Source: an uncultured Eubacteriales bacterium
GTDB lineage: Bacteria > Bacillota > Clostridia > Monoglobales > UMGS1388
DNA: 46,089 nt
Assembly: GCA_900551345.1 (NCBI GenBank)
Contig: URVP01000002.1
Location: forward strand, 1 to 46,089
Reading direction: 5' to 3'
Below are positions 18,354-26,007 of this stretch, piece after piece. Position 1 is the stretch's first letter; each line of letters begins with the position of its first letter. Made by a program: the position numbers and the translations under genes. The notes under the pieces were generated by a model, which saw only the letters and a list, made by a program, of their open reading frames with translations, made no database searches and was not told the origin of the DNA.

Positions 18354-18403
18354 AAAAAAGGGGCTGTTTGCAACACAATAAAATTAAGCATTGAAACAAA
18401 CCC
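18354..18403 (-). terminator. Terminator of the minus-strand lgt operon
   Basis: Read on the minus strand, GGG-T-TTGTTTCAA pairs imperfectly with TTGCAAACAGCCC across a loop of about 17 nt and is followed by six T residues. It lies about 80 nt beyond the lgt stop codon. Confidence 0.65.
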
Positions 18404-18482
18404 TGGTATATCCACTGTTAAAGATTTTAAATTTTTGACTTGCGATTTTAATAATAAAACAATTTGTTAAAAAGCATAAAAT

Positions 18483-19325
18483 CTAGCGTTTTTTTGGTTC
18501 AGGTGCCGGTTTTACTATCATTTCCTGGTCTTGATAAACTTTGCTGCGACGAGAAATTACTCTGCGCATTTTCACTATAATATATATGCCGATTATGGCA
18601 GTTATTATGGCTACAAGCTGAGAAATTCTTATTGGACCGAGCATAAGTGAATCTGTGCGAAGCCCTTCGATCCAAAACCGCCCCAGACCATACCAAGTCA
18701 TGTAAAGTGCAAACAGCTCTCCGGTGAATTTTTTGTGCTTGCGATATAAAATAAGTATAACAATACCTACAACATTCCAAAGACTTTCGTATAAAAATGT
18801 GGGATGTACTGATACAAGCTTTCCTACCTCATTATAAATGGTCATGCGCCATGGTAATGTAGTTTCAGAACCGTATGCCTCACGGTTTACAAAATTGCCC
18901 CATCTGCCTATTGCTTGCCCAATAAGGAAGGGTATAGAAGCTACATCAAGAGCAAGCAGAAAGTTTTGTTTTTTCTTTTTACAATAAATATAACCGGCAG
19001 TAACTGCTCCTATAATTCCGCCGTATATTGCAATGCCGCCTTCCCATATCTTAAATATATCCCAAAAGGACGAGTAATTTTTGAAGTTGAATATAACATA
19101 ATAGAGTCTTGCACCGATAATTCCAAAAATTATTCCATAAATAACAAGATCGAGCAGAGCGTTGGTATCGAATCCAACTCTGTTTGCCTCGTATAAGCCG
19201 TAAATCAGTGCAATCATAACACCTAGCCCTATGATAATGCCATACCAGTATATATCCTTTCCGAACAAAGAAAAGGCAACTCTGTCAATATTAAATTCAA
19301 GACCAAGACCTGGAAACTGTATCAT
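18483..19325 (-). CDS. lgt: Prolipoprotein diacylglyceryl transferase
   Basis: This integral membrane enzyme moves diacylglycerol from phosphatidylglycerol onto the lipobox cysteine of prolipoproteins. The 280-residue protein has about seven hydrophobic segments and the Lgt signature GRWGNFVNREAYG (nt near 18890). HPTFLYES and GLGRFWIEGLRTD are further conserved family segments. It is the last gene of a minus-strand operon. Its products would include substrates encoded in this window, the lipoproteins at 24301-25287 and 25614-25976. Confidence 0.97.
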   Translation of the reverse strand: MIQFPGLGLEFNIDRVAFSLFGKDIYWYGIIIGLGVMIALIYGLYEANRVGFDTNALLDLVIYGIIFGIIGARLYYVIFNFKNYSSFWDIFKIWEGGIAIYGGIIGAVTAGYIYCKKKKQNFLLALDVASIPFLIGQAIGRWGNFVNREAYGSETTLPWRMTIYNEVGKLVSVHPTFLYESLWNVVGIVILILYRKHKKFTGELFALYMTWYGLGRFWIEGLRTDSLMLGPIRISQLVAIITAIIGIYIIVKMRRVISRRSKVYQDQEMIVKPAPEPKKR

Positions 19326-19364
19326 AATCAGCCAATCCTTTCTTTCAGAATAAATAGAATATTT

Positions 19365-20636
19365 TTACTCGTGGGGCAAAACTACGGAAAGCGCCGCCTG
19401 CTCCGGACAAAAGTGTTCGTTATATCTTTCTGTAGCTTCGCTAAAGGTTATTTCAGAAGAAAGCTTAATATAATCCAAAATATTTGACTCAGTAAAAATT
19501 TTAGAAATAAACTCATGCCCGATATTTTCCACACTGTTAAGACTATGAAGAAAATGGCCGGTAAGAGCTTTTCTGCAGCGGTCAAAATCATTTTGGTTAA
19601 GCTGTATTTTTGACAGATAATCGTATATTTCATCCCGGACTCTCTTAGGGTCAGGGCTTTCTCCTCCGATAATAGTATGAGCATACATTTGATCCGCTGA
19701 ATACTCCGAAGAAAAACTGTCGTTAATCAGACCTTTGGCGTACAGAGTCTGATACAGATCACTGCTCTTACCAAACAGCATTTCGAGTAAAATTTCAGTT
19801 ATTATCTGTCGTTTTAACAAAGCGTCTCCCGACATACCATTATCTTTTTCTTTAAATCCCAGCATGAATAACGGTGCAGGTACGCTCATTTTTTGTTCAA
19901 CATACTTTTCAAAAACCTCTTTGGGTTCTTCCGGGAAAAGTGTTTGGGGTATATCGTGGTCTGTATTCTTTATATATTTGTCCACAATTTCGCCTATACT
20001 GTCAAAGTCAGTAACATCTCCCGTAATAAATAAAACCATATTCTTAGGATTATAAAAAGCTTTATAGCATGTATAGAGCTCCTCGGGAGTAATCTTCATT
20101 ATACTTTCCGCAGTTCCGGCTATATCTTTTCTTATGGGGAATCGGGAATATAAAGATTTAAGAAGATTAAAGTATACTGACCAGCTTGGGTCGTCATCAT
20201 ACATTCTTATTTCCTGAGTAATAATTCCCTGCTCTTTTGCTACATTTTCCTCTGTAAAATATGGTTCTGACACAAATGATAGCAAAATTTCAAGATTTTC
20301 TTTCAGTTTGTCTGTACAGGAGAAAAGATAGCATGTGCTGCCAAACCCTGTATAGGCATTAGCCGATGCGCCGGTTTTTGCATAATCATCAAATGCATTG
20401 GTTCCGTCTTTTTTTTCAAAAAGTTTGTGTTCAAGAAAGTGTGCAACTCCATCGGTCACCGTAATCTCTTTTCCGTCCCAAACAAATGTGTCGTTGGCAG
20501 AACCGAATCGTGTTCCTATAACTGCATAGGTTTTCGTAAATTTTTTAGGAAGCAGATAGACTTTAAGCCCACTGCTGTGAACTCCGTAATACAGTGTTTC
20601 ATCTATATTGGAATAGTCAATCTTATTAAAATTCAT
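19365..20636 (-). CDS. ymfH: M16-family zinc peptidase, active-site subunit (YmfH-like)
   Basis: This 423-residue protein has the inverted zinc motif HxxEH of M16 peptidases (HFLEH, in VAHFLEHKLFEK) and the usual two-lobe M16 length. Together with the upstream gene it forms the YmfF/YmfH pair, named in databases for a role in 5-aminopentanol modification of elongation factor P in Bacillus subtilis. A longer frame begins with TTG at 20708 inside the upstream gene. I prefer ATG 20636, which is preceded by AAAGGAG at a rather long distance of about 14 nt. lgt follows after 39 nt. Confidence 0.85.
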   Translation of the reverse strand: MNFNKIDYSNIDETLYYGVHSSGLKVYLLPKKFTKTYAVIGTRFGSANDTFVWDGKEITVTDGVAHFLEHKLFEKKDGTNAFDDYAKTGASANAYTGFGSTCYLFSCTDKLKENLEILLSFVSEPYFTEENVAKEQGIITQEIRMYDDDPSWSVYFNLLKSLYSRFPIRKDIAGTAESIMKITPEELYTCYKAFYNPKNMVLFITGDVTDFDSIGEIVDKYIKNTDHDIPQTLFPEEPKEVFEKYVEQKMSVPAPLFMLGFKEKDNGMSGDALLKRQIITEILLEMLFGKSSDLYQTLYAKGLINDSFSSEYSADQMYAHTIIGGESPDPKRVRDEIYDYLSKIQLNQNDFDRCRKALTGHFLHSLNSVENIGHEFISKIFTESNILDYIKLSSEITFSEATERYNEHFCPEQAALSVVLPHE

Positions 20637-20673
20637 GGAAATATTTAAATCTCCTTTCTCAAACTGTTTAATG

Positions 20674-21930
20674 CTAATCTTCCTTTGTGAGAAGATAAAC
20701 AGTGTCAAGCTGAACGCCCTGTGCAGCTTCTATAATTCGCTCACGAGTTACGGACATTATTCCATCAATATATTCTTTCAGTCCGTTACTGCTGCTGCTC
20801 ATAAGCTGTGCAAGACAAAAGTCTTCCAGCCTGCGTTGGCTGTCAGATATACCTCTCAGAGAATCGATAAGACAAAGCTTTGCAGCTTCCATTTCTTCAT
20901 CAGAAAAAGCACCTGTCCTAACAAGGCGTTCCTGCTCAAGTATGGCTTCTTTTGCCACCTCAAATTTGTCACATTCGATTCCTGCGTTTACGCTCATAAT
21001 ACCCTTTAATCTGTCCGTACGGGAAGAAACATAGTAGCAAAGACTCATTTTTTCTCGCACATTATTAAAAAGCCGTGAATACGGCCCGCCGCCGAATATG
21101 GCGTTATAAACGGTCAGAGCATAGAAATCTCCCCCATGTGCAGATACCTTGGTTCTGAAGCCCATGGAGAGTTTTGCTTGAGCAACCTTTTCCCTTTGAA
21201 CTACATTTTTGGTCTGAGTAACATTGTCTATGACACAAACAGACGGCACAGGTTCTGTCACATTCACATATGAGGCAAGGGTTTCGAGTGTTTGCACAAC
21301 TTTTTCTTTTGCAACATTACCCACAAAAAATATGTCAAGAGGGGATGATAAAATCACATTTCTGTACTGCTCATAAAGCATATCTGCCGTTATGGGTGCA
21401 ATATCTTCTATACGCCCTATCTCGGATATTCCGTAAGGCTCTTCCTTACACATTTCTTCTATCATTCTTATTTGAGCGTATGTTCGTTTGTCATTAAATA
21501 CAGATAAAATAAGAGTGCGAAGATTTTCCTTCTCTTGTTCTATATGGTCAGATTTAAATCTATCGTGGTTAAATACCAGCTCTTCCGAAAGTGACGCAAT
21601 ACTGCTGAAAATATTGCTGTTATCTCCGATATATTTATCATTTGCAAACTCAAAGCTAAAGCATAACAACTGACTTTCGCCTTTTTTGCGTACCATACAA
21701 TTCATATCGGTACCGTAAAGTTCGTCTAATCGTTTGTTTAGAGCGGCAGTATCGGGATAGCTTTTGCAGCCTCTCGGCATTACTGCCGAAAGAAGCGAAT
21801 TCACCGTCGCCTCTTTATCACAAAGAGGGCGGTGAAATGTAAATCCGATATAATTTGTTTTAAATTTATCCGTAAGGGTAAGATGAAGTCTTACACCTTT
21901 TTTTAGCTGAATCGTTTCAAAGTCTTTCAT
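20674..21930 (-). CDS. ymfF: M16-family peptidase-like protein lacking the zinc motif (YmfF-like)
   Basis: The 418-residue protein has the M16 fold signals, such as GGGPYSRLFNNVREKMSLCYYVSS, which matches the R/Y segment of the second lobe. The position expected for HxxEH instead reads NSLLSAVMPRG, so it cannot bind zinc in the normal way. In M16B heterodimers one partner supplies the zinc site and the other the R/Y pair, which fits this pair. It starts at ATG 21930 with AAAGGAA upstream and lies between a membrane protein and ymfH. Confidence 0.83.
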   Translation of the reverse strand: MKDFETIQLKKGVRLHLTLTDKFKTNYIGFTFHRPLCDKEATVNSLLSAVMPRGCKSYPDTAALNKRLDELYGTDMNCMVRKKGESQLLCFSFEFANDKYIGDNSNIFSSIASLSEELVFNHDRFKSDHIEQEKENLRTLILSVFNDKRTYAQIRMIEEMCKEEPYGISEIGRIEDIAPITADMLYEQYRNVILSSPLDIFFVGNVAKEKVVQTLETLASYVNVTEPVPSVCVIDNVTQTKNVVQREKVAQAKLSMGFRTKVSAHGGDFYALTVYNAIFGGGPYSRLFNNVREKMSLCYYVSSRTDRLKGIMSVNAGIECDKFEVAKEAILEQERLVRTGAFSDEEMEAAKLCLIDSLRGISDSQRRLEDFCLAQLMSSSSNGLKEYIDGIMSVTRERIIEAAQGVQLDTVYLLTKED

Positions 21931-21957
21931 AATTATACTGATATTCCTTTCAGATAA

Positions 21958-22404
21958 TCATTTCGCCTTTTTATAAGGCATACTGTCTTTAACAACATAC
22001 ACAACAAAGCAAGCCAGTGTACAAATACCGATAATTACAAGTAAGGTCTTAAATTCTCCATACATTATGTTGTAGAAGAAACCGCCAAATACTTTTGATG
22101 CAACTCGGGAATACAAAATAAGATAAAGATTCCCCAGAGAAAAAATGATACTGTAAAAAAATCCTGTCCGGCATGATTTAATCCCACGCACAAGCCATAT
22201 CAACAGCAAAACAACCGCAAGTACGGCGAAAAAGATAAAAAATACTCGTTCAACGGTTCTTATGGTAAGTATATACTCAATCCTAACGGAACTTTTCATA
22301 AGAAAAAATGTATATATTGCGCAAGCTATTGCAAACGCAAGCTGAACAAGAAAAGTATTTGTCAGCGTTTCGTGCCGTGTGTATTTTTCCATATTCTTCT
22401 GCAT
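21958..22404 (-). CDS. Small membrane protein, function unknown
   Basis: I do not recognise this 148-residue protein. It has four hydrophobic segments: LVQLAFAIACAIYTFFL, VFFIFFAVLAVVLLLIWLV, a third near GFFYSIIFSLGNLYLIL, and LLVIIGICTLACFVVYVV. The ends are short and charged. The start is ATG 22404, with AGAGG upstream at 9 nt; an ATG at 22413 overlaps that site. It is cotranscribed between rsmE and ymfF, which does not reveal its role. Confidence 0.8.
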   Translation of the reverse strand: MQKNMEKYTRHETLTNTFLVQLAFAIACAIYTFFLMKSSVRIEYILTIRTVERVFFIFFAVLAVVLLLIWLVRGIKSCRTGFFYSIIFSLGNLYLILYSRVASKVFGGFFYNIMYGEFKTLLVIIGICTLACFVVYVVKDSMPYKKAK

Positions 22405-22452
22405 AACAATCATCCTCTTTTGCTTATAATATTACATTTGCCCCTTAAATAT

Positions 22453-23181
22453 TTACATGTCTCCGGTTTCGTACAAAATAATGGGAACCAATGCAGTCCC
22501 GACTGTTTCGGTTCTTAATATTCTTCTACCGAGAGTTACGGGAATTATTCCGTTGCTTGCGGCGTATTCGATTTCTTCAGGTTCAAAACCGCCTTCACTG
22601 CCTACAATAATTCCTATTTCGCATATATCTTTGTTTAAAACATCGCAAAGCCTTGTTTCCCGTTCTTCTTCATAGGGAATTATTGCTGTTTGCATTTGCT
22701 TTGCCATATGCACTGCTTCCCGGAAACTTGTAACCGGTTTTACCTGAGGAATTACACCTCTGCCGCTTTGTTTTGCGGCTTCCAAGGCAACTTTTTGCCA
22801 TCGAAGCTGTTTTTTGGTGTCCCCTGCCTGCAATTTTACTACAGACCGATGTGTAATTGTGGGAACAATCTCGGTAATGCCCAGCTCGGTGGTCTTTTGA
22901 ATAATCGTTTCCATCTTGCCCTGTTTGGGCAGCCCTTGAAAAAGTGTTATTTTTACTTTTGGCTCTGTATCGCTTTTTGCTTTAGAAATAATCTGTGCTG
23001 TTATGCGGTCTTTTTCTATCATTGTAATTTTGCAGTGATAGTCAACTCCGCATCCATCACACACCGTTACTTCATAGCCTGCTTTTGCTCTGTAAACACG
23101 GGATAAATGCTCAACATCTTCACCGGTTATGTACAGGCTGTTTTCAAATATGTTGTTTTTATCAGTAAAAAACTTGGGCAT
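22453..23181 (-). CDS. rsmE: 16S rRNA (uracil-1498-N3)-methyltransferase
   Basis: This SPOUT-class methyltransferase has 242 residues, the usual length. An N-terminal PUA-like domain carries YITGEDVEHLSRVYRAKAG. The C-terminal knot contains KTTELGITEIVPTITHRSV, IVGSEGGFEPEEIEYA and LGRRILRTETVGTAL, the classic family motifs that bind SAM. It starts at ATG 23181, has its own promoter upstream (23232-23260) and leads the part of the minus-strand operon that runs to lgt. Its usual neighbour prmA is directly upstream. Confidence 0.96.
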   Translation of the reverse strand: MPKFFTDKNNIFENSLYITGEDVEHLSRVYRAKAGYEVTVCDGCGVDYHCKITMIEKDRITAQIISKAKSDTEPKVKITLFQGLPKQGKMETIIQKTTELGITEIVPTITHRSVVKLQAGDTKKQLRWQKVALEAAKQSGRGVIPQVKPVTSFREAVHMAKQMQTAIIPYEEERETRLCDVLNKDICEIGIIVGSEGGFEPEEIEYAASNGIIPVTLGRRILRTETVGTALVPIILYETGDM

Positions 23182-23231
23182 TATAATTCACCGCTGCTTT
23201 AAGTGCATTTGAAAATATCGATACAAAAAAC

Positions 23232-23260
23232 AGTATAGCATAAATCCTGTATGTTTTCAA
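23232..23260 (-). promoter_or_regulatory. SigA-type promoter for rsmE and downstream genes
   Basis: On the minus strand TTGAAA (23260-23255) and TATACT (23237-23232) are 17 nt apart. It lies in the 118-nt gap between prmA and rsmE. Confidence 0.75.
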
Positions 23261-23299
23261 CACTAAAATTGAATTATCAGGACATATTTAACTTTTGTG

Positions 23300-24250
23300 T
23301 CAAATTTCGGCAAGTATGGCAGCCCAGTCATTTTCATAGACAGTTTTATTTATTTTAAGACCTGCTTTTACCAAATTGTCTTTAACATCCTGTTCACGCT
23401 CAAGTATAATACCCGAGCAGATAAACTTGCCGCCTTTTTCCAGCAGCCGAGGAAGAGAGGGGATAAGTCGGATAATAACATCGGCTACAATGTTTGCTGT
23501 TATAAGATTATATGTTTCCGCTACTCCGTCCGCAAGGTCTCTGCAATCAGTTGTAAGCTTATCTTCTACACCGTTAAGTTTTGCATTATCACGGGCTATA
23601 ATATTAACGCTGTCGTCTATGTCTACGGCATATGCCGAACGTGCACCCAGGAGCAGTGCTGTTACAGATAAAATTCCGCTGCCCGCACCTACATCAAACA
23701 ATCTGGTATTATTGTCGACACATTCTTCAAGAAGAGCCATACACATTCTGGTGCTTTCGTGAGTGCCTGTTCCAAACATCATGCCGGGATTGATTTCAAC
23801 AACGGTTCTGCCGCCTGAGTCCGGCAGGTCTTGCCAGCTTGGCTTAATAATAAGTTTGTTGCCGATAGGGATAGGCTTATAATATTTTTTCCAGTTGTTT
23901 GCCCAATCCTCTTCGTTAACTATATCTGTAGCTACGAACATACGCCCAAATTCTTCGCCTTCTGCAAGAGCTTTTACACGCTTTGCGCCTTCTCTTATGG
24001 AGTTAAGCAGCTCAGCTCCGGACGGGCTGTCATTTAAATATGCTATTACGCAGGTTTCGGCGTCCAGCTTTTTCATCAAATTTTCGTCAATATAATCCCA
24101 GTATTTCCCGTAGTTATCTAAATAATCACGAAAATCTGCACTGTCTTCAATTTCCACCCCGGTTATTCCCAGCTGATATAACATGCCGCAAACGGGTTCA
24201 ATCCCTTGAGTGGATGTGAATATAAATACTTTTATCCATTTGTTGTCCAT
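23300..24250 (-). CDS. prmA: Ribosomal protein L11 methyltransferase
   Basis: PrmA trimethylates ribosomal protein L11. The 316-residue protein has an N-terminal substrate-recognition domain (about 1-110) and a class I SAM methyltransferase domain. That domain contains MMFGTGTHESTRMC, the SAM motif FDVGAGSGILSV, VDIDD, and ITANIVADVI, which corresponds to the catalytic NI-type motif. It starts at ATG 24250 with AAAGGAA upstream. Between it and the preceding binding-protein gene lies an AT-rich palindrome (AAAGTTAA-CAA-TTAACTTT, about 24279-24297) that could act as a weak terminator. Confidence 0.96.
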   Translation of the reverse strand: MDNKWIKVFIFTSTQGIEPVCGMLYQLGITGVEIEDSADFRDYLDNYGKYWDYIDENLMKKLDAETCVIAYLNDSPSGAELLNSIREGAKRVKALAEGEEFGRMFVATDIVNEEDWANNWKKYYKPIPIGNKLIIKPSWQDLPDSGGRTVVEINPGMMFGTGTHESTRMCMALLEECVDNNTRLFDVGAGSGILSVTALLLGARSAYAVDIDDSVNIIARDNAKLNGVEDKLTTDCRDLADGVAETYNLITANIVADVIIRLIPSLPRLLEKGGKFICSGIILEREQDVKDNLVKAGLKINKTVYENDWAAILAEI

Positions 24251-24300
24251 ACAAGCATTCCTTTCGGTGTATTTAAAAGTTAATTGTTAACTTTAGTTTT

Positions 24301-25287
24301 TTAATTAAGTGCTTTTTGCAACGCGGTTAAATTGTTTTCCATAAGTTCTATGTATGTTATACCTTGCTCAAACTGCTCTGCGGTTACATTATGGCATGAA
24401 GAAAACAGCATTTTTTCTGCACCTGTTTCCTCACAAATTGTGTCAGTCATTTTTTCGTTTGATAACTCTATATGAAAGACTACCGGAATATTTTCACTTT
24501 TGACCTTTTCTATAAGAAAAGCAACTGTTGCGATATTTGGCTCTGATTCTTCCGTACAGCCCGGGTATGCTGCATAATAATCAAGTCCGTATTCTTTTGC
24601 GAAATACAGCAGAGGAAATCGATCGCCGAATACCATTGTCTTTCGCTTTCCGCTGTCCACTACTGCTCTGAATTTTTTGTCTAAAGCCAATAGCCTATTT
24701 TCGTAACTTTTCATATTGGCGGAATATTTTTGACTGTCTTCTGTGTCTGCGTCCATAAAAGCCTCTGTCATGGCTTGTGATATTTTAATTGCATTTACCG
24801 GCGATGTCCACACATGTTCATCATATTCATGAACTTCATTAGCGCCTTCTGATGCAATCTCTTCGTGGTCGTGGTCATGAGCATCTTCTGCGGTTTGCAT
24901 TCCTTCGACGATTTCCTCTTCTTGTTTTTCAACACAGTCAATCATTTTAACGGTTCTCATACTGCTATTTTCTACGGTTTCAAGCACACCGTCAATCCAA
25001 TCGTCAGATTCTCCCCCGACATAAACAAAAACATCACAACTGTTAATTAATTTTATATCATTGGGCGTAGGCTCATATGAGTGTATTTCACTTCCCGGTT
25101 TGATAAGCATATGTATGTTTGCCTCTCCGCCGGTTATTTCTCTTGCAAAATCATATGCCGGAAAAATGGTGACAACTATATTAAGGGCCTTGTCATTTTG
25201 CGTATTAATTACCTTTTTACTGCATGAGCAGCATATAAACGTACAAAATGCCACAAGCAGCATCGCTGCCATGCTTTTTAATTTCAC
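24301..25287 (-). CDS. Zinc/manganese-type ABC transporter substrate-binding lipoprotein (ZnuA/AdcA-like)
   Basis: The 328-residue protein begins with a lipoprotein signal (hydrophobic stretch ending ICCSC, lipid anchor on the last Cys). It has the cluster A-I solute-binding fold with metal ligands in EIHSYEPTP, DEHVWTSP and later FHIELS-like and CHNV segments. Between the first two lies a His/Asp/Glu-rich loop (HDHDHEE), typical of zinc rather than manganese binders. No permease or ATPase gene of the same system is adjacent, so it must pair with a transporter elsewhere. It starts with GTG 25287 after AGGTGTG; ATG at 25272 is an alternative. It has its own promoter. Confidence 0.88.
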   Translation of the reverse strand: MKLKSMAAMLLVAFCTFICCSCSKKVINTQNDKALNIVVTIFPAYDFAREITGGEANIHMLIKPGSEIHSYEPTPNDIKLINSCDVFVYVGGESDDWIDGVLETVENSSMRTVKMIDCVEKQEEEIVEGMQTAEDAHDHDHEEIASEGANEVHEYDEHVWTSPVNAIKISQAMTEAFMDADTEDSQKYSANMKSYENRLLALDKKFRAVVDSGKRKTMVFGDRFPLLYFAKEYGLDYYAAYPGCTEESEPNIATVAFLIEKVKSENIPVVFHIELSNEKMTDTICEETGAEKMLFSSCHNVTAEQFEQGITYIELMENNLTALQKALN

Positions 25288-25326
25288 TAAAAATCACACC
25301 TGTTTATCTATTTTTATGCTATTTAT

Positions 25327-25355
25327 ATTGTAACATAGTATTTTGCAGTTTTCAA
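25327..25355 (-). promoter_or_regulatory. SigA-type promoter for the zinc-binding lipoprotein
   Basis: On the minus strand TTGAAA (25355-25350), 17 nt, then TACAAT (25332-25327). No clear Zur palindrome was seen around it. Confidence 0.7.
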
Positions 25356-25380
25356 CAGTTTATATATTCTCTTTAGGCAG

Positions 25381-25419
25381 AAAATAAAAAGATAACCGGA
25401 GCCCTTTAGGCACCCGGTT
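25381..25419 (-). terminator. Terminator after the typA-malQ-lipoprotein-UPF0291 operon
   Basis: On the minus strand AACCGG-GT-GCC pairs with GGC-T-CCGGTT around a short loop and is followed by a T-rich tract (25393-25381). It lies 20 nt beyond the stop of the small UPF0291 gene. Confidence 0.85.
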
Positions 25420-25439
25420 AACCAAAAAGTTTTTTTATG

Positions 25440-25610
25440 TTAATGCTTTATGCCTTTTGTTTCTTCAAGCATTGCTCGCAGATTAGCTTTTATTGAATCG
25501 ATATATTCTCTGCGAAGTGCTGCTTGTTCCGTCTTTTCCTCTTCTGTAAGGCCTACGGATCGGGATTTTCTTGACAGCTCACTTATGCGGTCGATTTTTT
25601 CCTGTTTCAT
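25440..25610 (-). CDS. UPF0291/DUF896 family small protein (YnzC-like)
   Basis: This 56-residue protein begins MKQEKIDRISELSRKSRSVG, then LTEEEKTEQAALRREYID, and ends in GIKH. That is the two-helix pattern of the DUF896 family, which includes B. subtilis YnzC, a small SOS-linked protein of unknown role. The ATG is 6 nt after AAAGGAG, and this ribosome binding site lies in the last codons of the preceding lipoprotein gene, whose stop is only 3 nt away. The two are therefore translated from one message. A terminator follows. Confidence 0.88.
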   Translation of the reverse strand: MKQEKIDRISELSRKSRSVGLTEEEKTEQAALRREYIDSIKANLRAMLEETKGIKH

Positions 25611-25613
25611 ATG

Positions 25614-25976
25614 TTACTCCTTTGGTGCTGCCTGCTGTTCGGCTTGTTCCAGTATTTTTTCAAGCTCTATTCTTGCGGCTTCTTTTTCTTCTTCATCTTC
25701 TGAATTGTTGAATGTATCAACAAGGGATTCAAACTCATTCATATCAACATTTTCATCGCTGTACCCTGTGTCCGGCTCTGTTGACTGACCGCTGCCGTCG
25801 GAAGTCTGTTCATTAGAGTTTTGAGTGCCGGATCCTTTTTCTGTTTGCTCTTGAGTTGTGGTGTTTGTTGATTCGTTTTTATTATCCGTTTTTCCGTTTG
25901 AATCCTTTGCAGTGCATGCAGTAAAGCAAAAAGATAAAATTATAACAGAAATAATAACACTGAAAAATTTTCTCAT
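25614..25976 (-). CDS. Small lipoprotein with acidic low-complexity linker, function unknown
   Basis: I do not recognise a family. The 120-residue protein starts with a lipoprotein signal peptide ending FTAC. A linker of about 55 residues rich in Asn, Thr, Ser, Gln and Glu follows. It ends in a predicted helix rich in Glu and Ala (FESLVDTFNNSEDEEEKEAA onward). It is presumably anchored on the outer face of the membrane. It lies between malQ and the UPF0291 gene in the same operon and gives no functional clue. Confidence 0.8.
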   Translation of the reverse strand: MRKFFSVIISVIILSFCFTACTAKDSNGKTDNKNESTNTTTQEQTEKGSGTQNSNEQTSDGSGQSTEPDTGYSDENVDMNEFESLVDTFNNSEDEEEKEAARIELEKILEQAEQQAAPKE

Positions 25977-26007
25977 AAGTTTACAATCCCCTTTGCAACC
26001 ATAATTT

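Noticed and set aside
18354..18403. GGGGCTGTTTGCAACAC as an insertion-sequence terminal repeat
   Set aside because: No matching partner end or transposase was found, and the sequence pairs with a nearby copy to form a terminator for the lgt operon.
24279..24297. Terminator between the zinc-binding lipoprotein and prmA
   Set aside because: The palindrome consists almost entirely of A-T pairs with a short T run, too weak to call as a terminator.
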